Below are positions 33,253-41,844 of a stretch of 64,000 nucleotides of DNA, piece by piece (positions within the stretch are counted from its first letter, which is position 1; every line of letters begins with the position of its first letter). The notes beneath the pieces are model-generated. The model saw nothing but the letters and a program-made list of their open reading frames with translations. It did no database searches and was not told the DNA's origin. The DNA is from Actinokineospora sp. NBRC 105648 (GTDB lineage Bacteria > Actinomycetota > Actinomycetes > Mycobacteriales > Pseudonocardiaceae). The DNA lies in assembly GCF_030269645.1 (NCBI RefSeq), contig NZ_BSTR01000035.1, positions 1 through 64,000 on the forward strand. The letters run 5' to 3'. The position numbers and the translations under genes are program-made.

Positions 33253-34584
33253 GTGGGCGTGACCGGAGTGGACTTTCCAGCGATGGTGGACCCCGCGGCC
33301 GAGGGCATGGACCGGCAGCGGCGGCGCGACGTGCAAGAGGGTGCGCTGCGCGGGCTGGTCGACCGGTTGCTCGACGCCGGGGGTATGCAGGCGGGGCGGT
33401 TGCGGGACAGCGGGGTGACCTCCGGTGGCGACGTCACCCTGGACGAGCTGCACAAGCTGCCGACCGTTGGCAAGCGCGACCTGTGGGAGCACTACCCGCA
33501 CGGGTTGAGGGCGGTGGAGGCTGACGAGATCGTCTGCGTGCACGGCTCCTCCGGGACCGGCGGTAGGCCGACCCTGATCCCGTACACCGCGCACGACCTG
33601 GGGATTTGGGCTGAGGTGGTGGCGCGGGCGCTCGGGGGCGCCGGGGCCACCAACCGCAGCGTTGTGCACAACGCGTACGGGTATGGGTTGTTCACGGGTG
33701 GGGTGGGGATCCACCACGGCGCTATTCGGCTGGGTGCGACCGTCGTGCCGATGTCCGGCGGGATGACCGAACGGCAGGTGCGCCTTGTCCAAGACCTGCG
33801 CCCCGACGTCCTGACCTGCACGCCCTCGTACGCGATCCACCTCGGTGAGGCGATGGCCGCGGCGGGAGTGGTGCCGACCAGTCTCAAGGTCGGGGTGCAC
33901 GGCGCCGAGCCGTGGACGCACGAGATGCGGTTGCAGATCGAGCGGTTGCTGGGGATCCGCGCGCTGGACATCTACGGGCTGTCGGAGATCATCGGCCCGG
34001 GGGTGGCCTGCGAGTCGCTCGACTCCGAGGGCATGCTCAACATCGCCGAGGACCACTTCTACCCCGAGTGCGTCGACTCGGACGGGCTACCGGTGCCCGA
34101 CGGCACCCCCGGTGAGCTCGTCTTCACCACGCTCACCAAGACCGGTATGCCCCTCTTGCGCTACCGCACCGGGGACGTCGCCACGCTCGCGCCGCCGGTC
34201 GAGGGATCGCAGCGGACGTTGCGGCGGATGTCGAAACTGCTGGGCCGCAACGACGACATGTTGGTGATCCGCGGCGTGAACGTGTTTCCCACCGAGGTGG
34301 AGGCCGTCCTGCTCTCTGACGGCCGCGTGCTCCCGCACTACCTCGTCGTCGAGGACCGGCGGGTGGCCGCGCGCGCCGAGCTGCGGGTGGCTGTCGAGCC
34401 GGTGGCCGGGGCCGACCCCATCGAGCTGCGGGCGGCGCTTGACGCGGCTCTAAGGGAACGGCTCGGAATCGGGTGCGACGTACGGGTGCTCGAACCGGGC
34501 AGCGTGCCGCGGACCGAGGTGGGCAAGGCGCGGCGCCTGGTCCGGTGGACCGAGGGCCCCGCGCCACTGCCCGGCCTCGCTTAG
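33253..34584 (+). CDS. Phenylacetate-CoA ligase family (PaaK-like) adenylate-forming enzyme
   Basis: The 443-residue length fits PaaK. Motifs of the family are visible: HGSSGTGGRPTLIPYT (P-loop-like AMP/ATP site), AYGYGLFTGGVGIHHGAIRL, GVHGAEPWTHEMR, DIYGLSEIIGPGVACE, PLLRYRTGD and GRNDDMLVIRGVNVFP. These enzymes activate aryl or alkyl carboxylates to CoA thioesters. No other phenylacetate catabolic genes are adjacent, so the substrate may be another aryl acid. The GTG start at 33253 lacks an obvious ribosome site. Confidence 0.9.
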   Translation: MGVTGVDFPAMVDPAAEGMDRQRRRDVQEGALRGLVDRLLDAGGMQAGRLRDSGVTSGGDVTLDELHKLPTVGKRDLWEHYPHGLRAVEADEIVCVHGSSGTGGRPTLIPYTAHDLGIWAEVVARALGGAGATNRSVVHNAYGYGLFTGGVGIHHGAIRLGATVVPMSGGMTERQVRLVQDLRPDVLTCTPSYAIHLGEAMAAAGVVPTSLKVGVHGAEPWTHEMRLQIERLLGIRALDIYGLSEIIGPGVACESLDSEGMLNIAEDHFYPECVDSDGLPVPDGTPGELVFTTLTKTGMPLLRYRTGDVATLAPPVEGSQRTLRRMSKLLGRNDDMLVIRGVNVFPTEVEAVLLSDGRVLPHYLVVEDRRVAARAELRVAVEPVAGADPIELRAALDAALRERLGIGCDVRVLEPGSVPRTEVGKARRLVRWTEGPAPLPGLA

Positions 34585-34878
34585 CGCTACCGCCTAGGCG
34601 GCTGGCGGACGGAGTACCTGCGTGGCCATTCCCGTAAGCACGCACAGCACACCGCGCTGCTGGTGCACCACCTGTTCTCCGGGTGCTGGTGGCTGACCTC
34701 GCCGAGGCGCGGCGGGCGGTCACCGGTGCACGAACGACGCTGTTCACCATGGCGCTGGTCGTGATCGGCATCAGCCGGTTCGTCGACTCCGGGCTGTCCG
34801 CGTCGCTGCCGCACGACAGCGGGGGCTGGTGTTCACACCCAGTCCGAAGGCCCCCACATCGCGACGTCTCGGGCGGGC

Positions 34879-35700
34879 TCAGCCCTGGCTGTTGCCGACC
34901 AGGTTCGCCAGCCACCCCTTGTTGGAGGTGTCGACGACCTTGTTGTCCACCGCCACCGTCGGCGTGCCGAAGCCCTTCTGGCCGTTGCCGAAGTCCTGCT
35001 GCAGGTAGTCCGTCGACTTGATCTGCTGGTAGGCGGCGCTCACCTCGGCGTCGTACTTGCCCGCGCGCACCCCGTCGGCAAACGTTTGCGAGCTCAGGCC
35101 GACGGCCTTGCCCAGGTCGATCAACTGGTCCTTGGTCCACCCGCGGGCGCCCTCTTCCGGCTGGTCGCCGAAGAGGCTCTTGTGGAACGGGAGGAACTTG
35201 CCCTCGTCGGCGGCGAGCAGCGCCGCGTTGGCCGAGTCGGTGGAGTAGCCCGCCGGGTCCGAGCGGGTGTTGAGCAGGTTGACGATGTGGTAGCGGACCT
35301 TGACCGTGCCCGCTGTCAGCTTATCCTCGATCTCCTGCCCGTAGGTCTTCTCGAAGTCCCCGCACACCGGGCACAGGAAGTCCTCGTAGACGTCGACGGT
35401 GACCTTCGCGCTGTCCTTGCCGACCAGCACCGTCGCGCCGTCGCGCTTGACCGGGACGTCGAAGCCCACGGTGGCGACCTTGATGGCGCTGCCCGCCGTG
35501 GCGTCCTTCTTGCTGTTGGTGTAGATCACCCCGCCGATCACCGCGGCGGCGATGACCAGGACGACCAGCACGCCGATGATGACCTTGTTGCGGTCGCCGC
35601 CCGCCTTGCGCGCGGCCACCACCGGGTTCTTCGCCGCGGGCCTCGTGCCCGCTCCCTGGTTCTGCCGACGCTTGCGCGCGTTGCGCTCCGCTCCGCCCAC
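34879..35700 (-). CDS. Membrane-anchored DsbA-like thiol-disulfide protein
   Basis: The 273-residue protein has a basic cytoplasmic N-terminus (ERNARKRRQNQ), one membrane helix (~39-61) and an extracytoplasmic thioredoxin fold with the active site C110-PVC-113 in YEDFLCPVCGDFEK. The cis-Pro region is GFGTPTVAVD. It is a DsbA/BdbD-type enzyme for oxidative folding of exported proteins, fitting a window rich in secreted enzymes. The gene ends a two-gene operon with the MauE-like gene 15 bp upstream. The 34585-34878 gap holds no gene. Confidence 0.93.
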   Translation of the reverse strand: MGGAERNARKRRQNQGAGTRPAAKNPVVAARKAGGDRNKVIIGVLVVLVIAAAVIGGVIYTNSKKDATAGSAIKVATVGFDVPVKRDGATVLVGKDSAKVTVDVYEDFLCPVCGDFEKTYGQEIEDKLTAGTVKVRYHIVNLLNTRSDPAGYSTDSANAALLAADEGKFLPFHKSLFGDQPEEGARGWTKDQLIDLGKAVGLSSQTFADGVRAGKYDAEVSAAYQQIKSTDYLQQDFGNGQKGFGTPTVAVDNKVVDTSNKGWLANLVGNSQG

Positions 35701-35715
35701 CTGACCCGATCCTCC

Positions 35716-36207
35716 CTAGCTCGTCCGCACCGGCTCCTCGACGCGGCCCGCGAGCCTGCCGTCGAGCGAGAACCGGGTGCGCGGCCTGACCATCAGCCAC
35801 ACCGCCAGCGCCAGGAACCCGATGTCCCTGGCGATTTCCTCCGGGTACCGCGTGTCGCCCTGGGCGACCGGACCGCCGCCGCCGAAGCAGCCGCAGTCGA
35901 TGCTGAGCCCGCGCGCCCAGGACTGGGCCACCGCGGCGATGAACGCCAGCAGCACCAGCCCGGACAGCACGGCCGTGAGCCGGGTGCCCAGCCCCACGAG
36001 CAGCAGCAGGCCCAGCGCGAGCTCGAGGAACGGCATGGCGGCCGCGACCACGCTGACCACACCGCCGGGCAGCACGTCGTAGGCCTGCACGGCGATGAAG
36101 GTCTGGTTCGGGTCGGCCACCTTGAGCCCGCCGGAGACCAGCCAGACCGCGGCCAGTCCGAGGCGGGACAGCGTGCCGACGACGTCGAGCACCGTCCCTT
36201 TCGTCAC
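35716..36207 (-). CDS. MauE/DoxX-like redox membrane protein
   Basis: The 163-residue protein has four membrane segments starting with GTLSRLGLAAVWLVSGGLKV, and a conserved DCGCFGGGG motif (C105, C107) in the third loop. This is typical of the MauE family, which passes reducing or oxidising equivalents to an extracytoplasmic thioredoxin-like partner. The DsbA-like gene directly downstream is that partner by context. Together they resemble a VKOR/DsbB-like reoxidation unit (inference). Confidence 0.9.
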   Translation of the reverse strand: MTKGTVLDVVGTLSRLGLAAVWLVSGGLKVADPNQTFIAVQAYDVLPGGVVSVVAAAMPFLELALGLLLLVGLGTRLTAVLSGLVLLAFIAAVAQSWARGLSIDCGCFGGGGPVAQGDTRYPEEIARDIGFLALAVWLMVRPRTRFSLDGRLAGRVEEPVRTS

Positions 36208-36258
36208 GCTCCAGGAGGCTACCCGCGCACACTGAGCGCAACCTGAGAAGCTGGACCC

Positions 36259-38673
36259 GTGATCGCCCTCGCCCAGCTCCCGGACCTGCCGGTCCGCGCT
36301 GCCCTGGGCGAGATCACCCGGACGGTGGACGCCGCGGGCGTCGCGGTGCTGGTCGCGCCGCCCGGCACCGGCAAGACGACGCTCGTGCCGTTGGCGTTGG
36401 CCGACGCGGGCAAGGTCGTGGTGGCCGAGCCGCGCAGGCTCGCCGCACGCGCGGCGGCCGCGCGCATGGCGGCCCTCTTGGGCGAACCGGTCGGTCGCAC
36501 GGTCGGCTACGCGGTGCGCGGCGACCGCAAGACGTCCAAGGACACCCGCATCGAGGTAGTGACGTCCGGGTTGCTCGTCCGACGACTGCAGAACGACCCA
36601 GAACTATCCGGTGTGGACACTGTGCTGCTCGACGAGTGCCACGAGCGCCACCTCGACGCCGACCTGCTGCTCGCCCTCCTCTTGGACGCCCGCGATGGCC
36701 TCCGCCCGGACCTGCGCCTGCTCGCCACTAGCGCCACCGTCGCCGAAGGCAGACTTGCCGAGCTGCTCGGCGGGGCACCGGTAATTCGCGTTGCGGCGCG
36801 GACGTTTCCGGTGGAAATGCGCTACCTGGCGCCCCTTAGGGGCGAACGGATCGAGCAGTGCGCCGCAAGAGCAGTACGGGCAGCAGTGTCCGAACTAGAC
36901 GGTGACGTCCTGGTCTTCTTGCCCGGTGCGGCAGAGATCCGCCGTGTGACTGAGGCGTTGCGCAGTATCGACGCAGACGTCCTCCCGTTGCACGGCAGGC
37001 TATCCACGGCGGACCAAGACGCCGCGCTAACACCCGGTCCGCGCAGACGGGTAGTGCTATCGACGGCGGTGGCGGAATCCAGTTTGACGGTGCCCGGCGT
37101 GCGAATCGTGATAGATGCTGGCCAGTCGCGCGTAGCGCGGGTGGATCACCGGCGCGGTCTATCCGGTCTCGCGACAGTAAGAGTGTCCGCGGCGGTAGCC
37201 GACCAGCGGGCGGGCCGCGCGGGTCGGGAAGCGCCCGGTTGGGTCTACCGGTGCTGGCCAGAGCACGAGCACGCGACACTCCCCCGCTACCCCGAACCGG
37301 AGATCCGCACCGCCGACCTCACCCGGCTCGCCTTGGAGCTGGCTTGCTGGGGCACCCCGGACGGCACCGGTTTGCGCTGGTGGGACCCACCGCCCGCCGG
37401 ACCGCTGGCAGTCGGGCGGGAGACCTTGACCGCGCTCGGCGCCTTGGCCGACGGCAAGGTCACCGCGCGCGGCACCGCCATGGCCCGCCTCGGCCTGCAC
37501 CCTCGGCTCGCCCGCGCGCTCTTGGACGGAGCGGCGAAACTGGGCGCGGACAACGCCGCCGAGGTAGTCGCGATCCTCGACGACGACGGTCTTGCCGGAA
37601 GCACCGACCTCGACTCGAGCCTGCGCGCGCTCCGCAACGGCTCACCGTCAACCACCCGGTGGCGACGCGAGACTCGTCGCCTAGCCGCGTTGGTCGAAGG
37701 TCCGCGCGGCAAGACAAACGACCCTGCGCTGGTAACCGCTCTTGCGCACCCAGAACGCCTAGCGCGAAGACGTTCCGCGAGCACACCGGTCTACCTGATG
37801 GCGGGTGGCACTGCCGTCGAGCTCCCACCCGGCAGCGGTCTAGGGGACCCCGAGTGGTTGGCGGTCGCGGTCGCGGACCGACCACCGGGTGCCGCGCACG
37901 GTCGAGTCCGGTTGGCCGCGCGCGCGGACGAGCAACTAGCCATCGCCGCCGCACCCGCGCTACTGGTCACCGAGGAGCAGGTCGCTTGGGTCGACGGTGA
38001 CGTGGTGGCGCGCCGGGTCCGCAGGCTGGGCGCCATCGTGCTGCACGAGCGCGCGCTGCCCAATCCGCCCGGCGACGCCGTCCGCGCCGCGGTACTGGAT
38101 GGGCTGCGCAAGTCCGGCTTGGAGCTGGTGCGCTTTTCCGCCGCCGCCCAATCCCTGCGCGAACGCCTCGACCTGCTGCACCGCACCCTGGGCGACCCGT
38201 GGCCCGCCGTCGACGACAACGCTCTGCTCGCTAACGCCGAGAGCTGGATCGGCAACGCCCGCGACCGCGCGAGCCTAAGCAGACTGGACATGACTAACGC
38301 GCTGCGGGTTCTCCTACCGTGGCCTGCGGCTACCCGGTTGGAAGAGTTGGTGCCAGAACGGGTAGAGGTTCCTTCCGGGTCCAAGGTGCGCTTGGACTAC
38401 TCCGGAGACTCCCCCGCGCTACCGGTAAAGGTGCAAGAGGTCTTCGGCTGGACGTCCAGCCCGACGGTAATAGACGGACGAGTGCCCGTAGTCCTCCACC
38501 TGCTGTCGCCCGCCGGTAGACCTGTCGCGGTTACCGGCGACCTCGCGTCGTTCTGGGCCTCGGGCTACCGGCAAGTGCGCTCGGAGCTGCGCGGCCGCTA
38601 CCCCAAGCACCGCTGGCCGGAAGACCCGATGGCCGCGCCGCCCACCCGGCACAGCATCCAGCGCAGGTCCTGA
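36259..38673 (+). CDS. hrpB: ATP-dependent helicase HrpB
   Basis: The 804-residue protein is a superfamily-2 DEAH-type helicase. Walker A is PPGTGKTTL, motif II is DECHERH, motif III is TSAT, motif VI is QRAGRAGR, and the C-terminal HrpB-specific region is complete (WPAATRLEELVPERV). The GTG start lies 51 bp from the divergent MauE gene. HrpB proteins are RNA-helicase-like and their cellular role is not settled. Confidence 0.96.
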   Translation: MIALAQLPDLPVRAALGEITRTVDAAGVAVLVAPPGTGKTTLVPLALADAGKVVVAEPRRLAARAAAARMAALLGEPVGRTVGYAVRGDRKTSKDTRIEVVTSGLLVRRLQNDPELSGVDTVLLDECHERHLDADLLLALLLDARDGLRPDLRLLATSATVAEGRLAELLGGAPVIRVAARTFPVEMRYLAPLRGERIEQCAARAVRAAVSELDGDVLVFLPGAAEIRRVTEALRSIDADVLPLHGRLSTADQDAALTPGPRRRVVLSTAVAESSLTVPGVRIVIDAGQSRVARVDHRRGLSGLATVRVSAAVADQRAGRAGREAPGWVYRCWPEHEHATLPRYPEPEIRTADLTRLALELACWGTPDGTGLRWWDPPPAGPLAVGRETLTALGALADGKVTARGTAMARLGLHPRLARALLDGAAKLGADNAAEVVAILDDDGLAGSTDLDSSLRALRNGSPSTTRWRRETRRLAALVEGPRGKTNDPALVTALAHPERLARRRSASTPVYLMAGGTAVELPPGSGLGDPEWLAVAVADRPPGAAHGRVRLAARADEQLAIAAAPALLVTEEQVAWVDGDVVARRVRRLGAIVLHERALPNPPGDAVRAAVLDGLRKSGLELVRFSAAAQSLRERLDLLHRTLGDPWPAVDDNALLANAESWIGNARDRASLSRLDMTNALRVLLPWPAATRLEELVPERVEVPSGSKVRLDYSGDSPALPVKVQEVFGWTSSPTVIDGRVPVVLHLLSPAGRPVAVTGDLASFWASGYRQVRSELRGRYPKHRWPEDPMAAPPTRHSIQRRS

Positions 38674-38723
38674 CCTCGGCGAGTACCGAGACAAGCCCCG
38701 GTGCCCTGGAGCATGCTGTCGGG

Positions 38724-39215
38724 GTGAGCACGCAGACACACGCGGGCACCGGGGTGTGGTTCCGGCTGGCCGTCCTGCTCAAGGGCGCCGACGGGGTACT
38801 GCAGGTGCTCACCGCGTTCCTCCTGCTGGTGGTGCCGCCGTCGGTGATCACCGGGGTGGCCAACGCGGTGATCACCCGCGACCTGGTGGGCGACCACGAC
38901 GGCACCCTGGCCCACCACCTCTCCCGCGCCGCGCAGGACTTCGCCGACGGCGGTGGCACCCGCACGTTCGCCATCGTCTTCCTACTGCTGCACGGCCTGG
39001 TGAAGATCGGGCTGGTCACCGCCCTGCTCAAGCGGATCAGGCCGATGTACCCGGTCGCCGCGGTCGTGCTCGGCCTGTTCGTCGGCTACGAGGTCTACCG
39101 CGCGATCCGCACCGGCTCGATCGGGCTGCCGGTCTTCGCCGCGATCGATGTGGTGATCATCGTGATGATCGTCCGCGAGTACCGGCGGCTGCCAGTGGGC
39201 GGTTTGTCCGGCTGA
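38724..39215 (+). CDS. DUF2127 membrane protein
   Basis: The 163-residue protein has four hydrophobic segments. It opens with WFRLAVLLKGADGVLQVLTA and includes FLLLHGLVKIGLVTALLK and VYRAIRTGSIGLPVFAAIDV, the conserved pattern of DUF2127. The function is unknown. It starts with GTG 50 bp after hrpB and lies 23 bp before the DedA gene, so a three-gene unit is possible. Confidence 0.88.
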   Translation: MSTQTHAGTGVWFRLAVLLKGADGVLQVLTAFLLLVVPPSVITGVANAVITRDLVGDHDGTLAHHLSRAAQDFADGGGTRTFAIVFLLLHGLVKIGLVTALLKRIRPMYPVAAVVLGLFVGYEVYRAIRTGSIGLPVFAAIDVVIIVMIVREYRRLPVGGLSG

Positions 39216-39238
39216 GTCGCGCGGGTACGTGACGGGGT

Positions 39239-39862
39239 ATGCGGCAGAGTGGACCCGAGGGCGGCCTGACGGGCTGGGCGTTGGACGTGATGGACACCCT
39301 GGGCGGGCCCGGCGCCGGACTGCTGGTGGCCGCCGAGAACCTGTTCCCGCCGCTGCCCAGCGAGGTGTTCCTCCCGCTCGCGGGCTTCGCCGCCAGCCGG
39401 GGCGGCATCAGCCTGTTCAGCGCGATCTTCTTCACCACGCTCGGCTCCCTGGTCGGCGCGCTGGCGCTGTACTGGCTCGGCGCCCGGCTCGGCCGGGACC
39501 GGCTGCGCGCGCTGGTCGCCAGGGTGCCGCTGCTCGACGTGTCCGATGTGGACCGGTCGGAGCGCTGGTTCGCCGAGCACGGCGGCAAGGCGGTGTTCTT
39601 CGGCCGGATGGTGCCGGTGTTCCGCAGCCTGATCTCGATCCCCGCCGGGGTCGAGCGGATGCCACTGTGGCGGTTCGCGCTGCTGACCGCCGGGGGAAGC
39701 CTCGTGTGGAACTCGGCGTTCGTGCTCGCCGGGTTCCTCTTGGGCCAGAACTGGCACCTCGTCGAGGGCTACGCCTCGGTGTTCGAGTACGCGGTGGCCG
39801 GTACCGCCGTCCTGGCCATCGGCTGGTTCGTGGCGAAACGGCTGCGCGCGCGACGGCGATGA
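39239..39862 (+). CDS. DedA-family membrane protein
   Basis: The 207-residue protein has the SNARE-associated/DedA domain. Diagnostic segments are AENLFPPLPSEVFLPLAGFA, the acidic and basic residues around it, and FFGRMVPVFRSLISIPAG. DedA proteins are polytopic and include undecaprenyl-phosphate and phospholipid flippases, which keep envelope lipid carriers cycling. The start at 39239 is not preceded by a strong ribosome site, and an internal start is possible. Confidence 0.92.
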   Translation: MRQSGPEGGLTGWALDVMDTLGGPGAGLLVAAENLFPPLPSEVFLPLAGFAASRGGISLFSAIFFTTLGSLVGALALYWLGARLGRDRLRALVARVPLLDVSDVDRSERWFAEHGGKAVFFGRMVPVFRSLISIPAGVERMPLWRFALLTAGGSLVWNSAFVLAGFLLGQNWHLVEGYASVFEYAVAGTAVLAIGWFVAKRLRARRR

Positions 39863-39992
39863 CCAACCGGGCCGCTGTTCGGGCGGGCCGCCCAGGCCCA
39901 CCGCTGTGAACCACCTCACCGCGGCGGGCCAGAGCACGCGCCGGACCCGGCCGGGACTGGTTCGATGGGGACTCACTGCGGAGGAGGAGCCC

Positions 39993-40469
39993 ATGCGGCG
40001 GTTGGTGGTCCTGCGGCACGCGAAGTCGGCCTGGCCGGAGGGCGTGCCCGACTACCGGCGTCCCCTCAACGACCGCGGCAGGCGCGACGCCCCGGCGGTC
40101 GGCAGCTGGTTGGCCGAGCACCTCGACGGTATCGACCTGGCCCTGGTGTCCCCCGCGACCCGGACCCGGCAGACCTGGGAACTGGCCTCGGCGGAGTTAC
40201 CGGCGGTCCCACCGACCACTTTCGACGAACAGCTCTATGGCGAGGGCGCCGACTCCATCCTGGCCGTGCTGACCACCCTCGCCGACTCCCCCAAGACGGT
40301 CCTGCTGATCGGCCACAACCCCGACCTGGAAGACGTCGTGGAGACCCTCACCGGCACCCGCCCGATCTTCAAGACGAGCAGCCTCGCCCTGCTGACCTGG
40401 CACGGCAAACACCTCACCACCACCCCCCACTCCGCCATCCTCACCCACACCGAAACCATCCGCGCCTAA
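39993..40469 (+). CDS. SixA-like histidine phosphatase
   Basis: From the ATG at 39993, preceded by GGAGGAG, the protein has 158 residues. It begins RRLVVLRHAKSAWPE, the RHG motif with nucleophile H9, continues LVSPATRTRQTWELAS, and closes with LLIGHNPDLEDVVETL, the second catalytic His. Length and motifs fit the SixA subgroup, which dephosphorylates phosphohistidine on HPt-type domains; small-molecule substrates are also possible. Confidence 0.93.
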   Translation: MRRLVVLRHAKSAWPEGVPDYRRPLNDRGRRDAPAVGSWLAEHLDGIDLALVSPATRTRQTWELASAELPAVPPTTFDEQLYGEGADSILAVLTTLADSPKTVLLIGHNPDLEDVVETLTGTRPIFKTSSLALLTWHGKHLTTTPHSAILTHTETIRA

Positions 40470-40472
40470 TCA

Positions 40473-40511
40473 AGGGATGCTTTAATCCCTTTCAGGGATG
40501 ATTTAATCCTT
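40473..40511. promoter_or_regulatory. Tandem AGGGAT-N6-ATCCYT boxes upstream of XRE regulator
   Basis: Two 18-bp boxes, AGGGATGCTTTAATCCCT (40473-40490) and AGGGATGATTTAATCCTT (40494-40511), are spaced 21 bp start to start, two helical turns. They stand out as A+T-rich. They lie 80 bp before the XRE gene and directly after the SixA stop, so the first could also be a terminator hairpin. Confidence 0.6.
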
Positions 40512-40590
40512 TCTCGCCGGTGCGGCGACCCTTCCTTTCCCACGCGCTATTCTCGGCGAAGTTCACGAGGCGGAGCGCGCGGAGGACTGG

Positions 40591-40998
40591 GTGGCGAAGG
40601 ACGGGGCAGCGGTCGCCGATGTGGTCAACGCCCGCATGAAAGACCTGAAGATGACCCAGACGGCACTCATGGAGCGCGCGGGCCTCTCCAAGTCCACCGT
40701 CCGGGAAATCCGTGGCGGCGTGGTCCGGGAGAATCGGAGCACCCACACCCTCCAGGCGATTTCCCAAGCCCTGGGTTGGCGCGCGGACTACCTGCACAAG
40801 GTCGAAGCGGGCGAGAACCCCTCAGCGGAAGCCGAGCCCACCGCAGAAGAAGCCCTCAAGAACCACATCGTCGACATCATGCAAACCCACCTCGGCGCCC
40901 AGACAGCCATCCTGACCGAAATGAACCACACCCTCAACCGCCTGGCTGACGCATTCCTCCCCAAATCCCCCGACCACCTACCGCCCCACATCGACTGA
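40591..40998 (+). CDS. XRE-family helix-turn-helix regulator
   Basis: The 135-residue protein starts with GTG after a GGAGGA site. The XRE HTH is clear: MTQTALMERAGLSKSTVREI, then HTLQAISQALGWRADYL. The acidic C-terminal part (ALKNHIVDIMQTHLGAQTAI) may be a short coiled coil for dimerisation. The duplicated boxes at 40473-40511 are the natural candidate operator for autoregulation. Its targets are unknown. Confidence 0.88.
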   Translation: MAKDGAAVADVVNARMKDLKMTQTALMERAGLSKSTVREIRGGVVRENRSTHTLQAISQALGWRADYLHKVEAGENPSAEAEPTAEEALKNHIVDIMQTHLGAQTAILTEMNHTLNRLADAFLPKSPDHLPPHID

Positions 40999-41012
40999 GA
41001 ACCACCCACTCG

Positions 41013-41184
41013 AACGCGATCGCCAAAGCCGTGAGCACCCCAGCCCCAATGCGATCGCCGAAGGCGTAAGCGAACCCACCCACCAACTCCCGCATCCCGA
41101 TGCGATCGGCGAAGCCGTGAGCGAGCCCCACCCCACCCAACTCGCTCACCCCCGATGCGATCGGCGAAGCCGTGAGCGAGCCCC
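41013..41184. repeat. GAA-triloop hairpin repeats, tmRNA locus
   Basis: Four copies of a ~31-bp unit built on GCGATCGGCGAAGCCGTGAG lie at about 41013, 41048, 41099 and 41154. The last two are identical across 31 bp. Each later copy can form a small hairpin with a GAA loop: CGCC-GAA-GGCG in the second and CGGC-GAA-GCCG in the third and fourth. The units follow the tmRNA terminator module in the direction of tmRNA transcription. The same unit recurs at 57614-57746. Confidence 0.85.
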
Positions 41185-41205
41185 CCACCCGACCACGCTG
41201 GTTCG

Positions 41206-41286
41206 GCCACCGATCGCACCGTGGGGGTCTGGGGGCTCGGCCCCCAGAAATTGAAACGGACGACCCGGCCTGCGCTTTCCGCAGGC
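41206..41286 (-). terminator. Double-hairpin module 3' of tmRNA
   Basis: Hairpin 41268-41286 (stem GCCTGCG/CGCAGGC) is followed on the minus strand by TTTC and hairpin 41229-41247 (stem CTGGGGG/CCCCCAG). The 45 bases 41206-41250 are identical to 57757-57801, which follow an initiator tRNA. A tandem terminator for stable RNA genes is the simplest reading. Confidence 0.75.
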
Positions 41287-41304
41287 ACGAGCCGCCCGAG
41301 TCCG

Positions 41305-41674
41305 TGGAGGTGCCGGGAATCGAACCCGGGTCCTCTGTCGTTTCACCAGGACTTCTCCGTGCGCAGTTCGCTATGCCTCTACTCGACCCCACCGATCACG
41401 CGAACAAGCCGGTGTGACGGGCCCAGTCACTGTGAGTTTCCCGTTCAGGCCCCGTGACCGGGACTGGCGGTGAGCCTCCTAGCTGATGCCGGCTACCGGG
41501 GCGGAGGCATCCCCGGGCCGACAGACTCACACTCGCTTAGGCAGCGAGGGCGAAGTCAGCGCGACTGTTAGTCTTGGCGCTTATTGGTTTGCGAGCGACG
41601 CTTGAGGTGGTCATCTCGCCTGCACCTGCACGCTTCTCCTGACTAGACGTCCAGAGTCGAAACCGTTCACCCCC
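41305..41674 (-). ncRNA. ssrA: Transfer-messenger RNA (tmRNA)
   Basis: The 370-nt gene begins GGGGGTGAACGGTTTCGACT and ends with the tRNA-like T arm GGTTCGATTCCCGGCACCTC plus A, acceptor stem G7/C7 with one G-U pair. The internal reading frame encodes the tag (A)AKTNSRADFALAA followed by TAA. CCA is not encoded. With SmpB (52094) it rescues stalled ribosomes, and the LAA end targets tagged proteins to proteases. Confidence 0.96.
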
Positions 41675-41844
41675 GTGTGGGTAGGGACTGTCTTGCTCCC
41701 CCCACCTTAGCCCCTCCGGCCGCTCGGATCATCCCGGATACCGGTGGTGGGGCCAGCCCTACCACGACCCCGGTGGCGCCCCCCATGGAGAAGGGCCCCT
41801 CCAGGGGTGATGCTGGTGGTCAACGGCACGAGGAGGGGACGAAG

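Noticed and set aside
41013-41184. CRISPR array at the repeats near tmRNA
   Set aside because: Units are adjacent hairpins with irregular 4-24 bp gaps, no uniform spacers and no cas genes.
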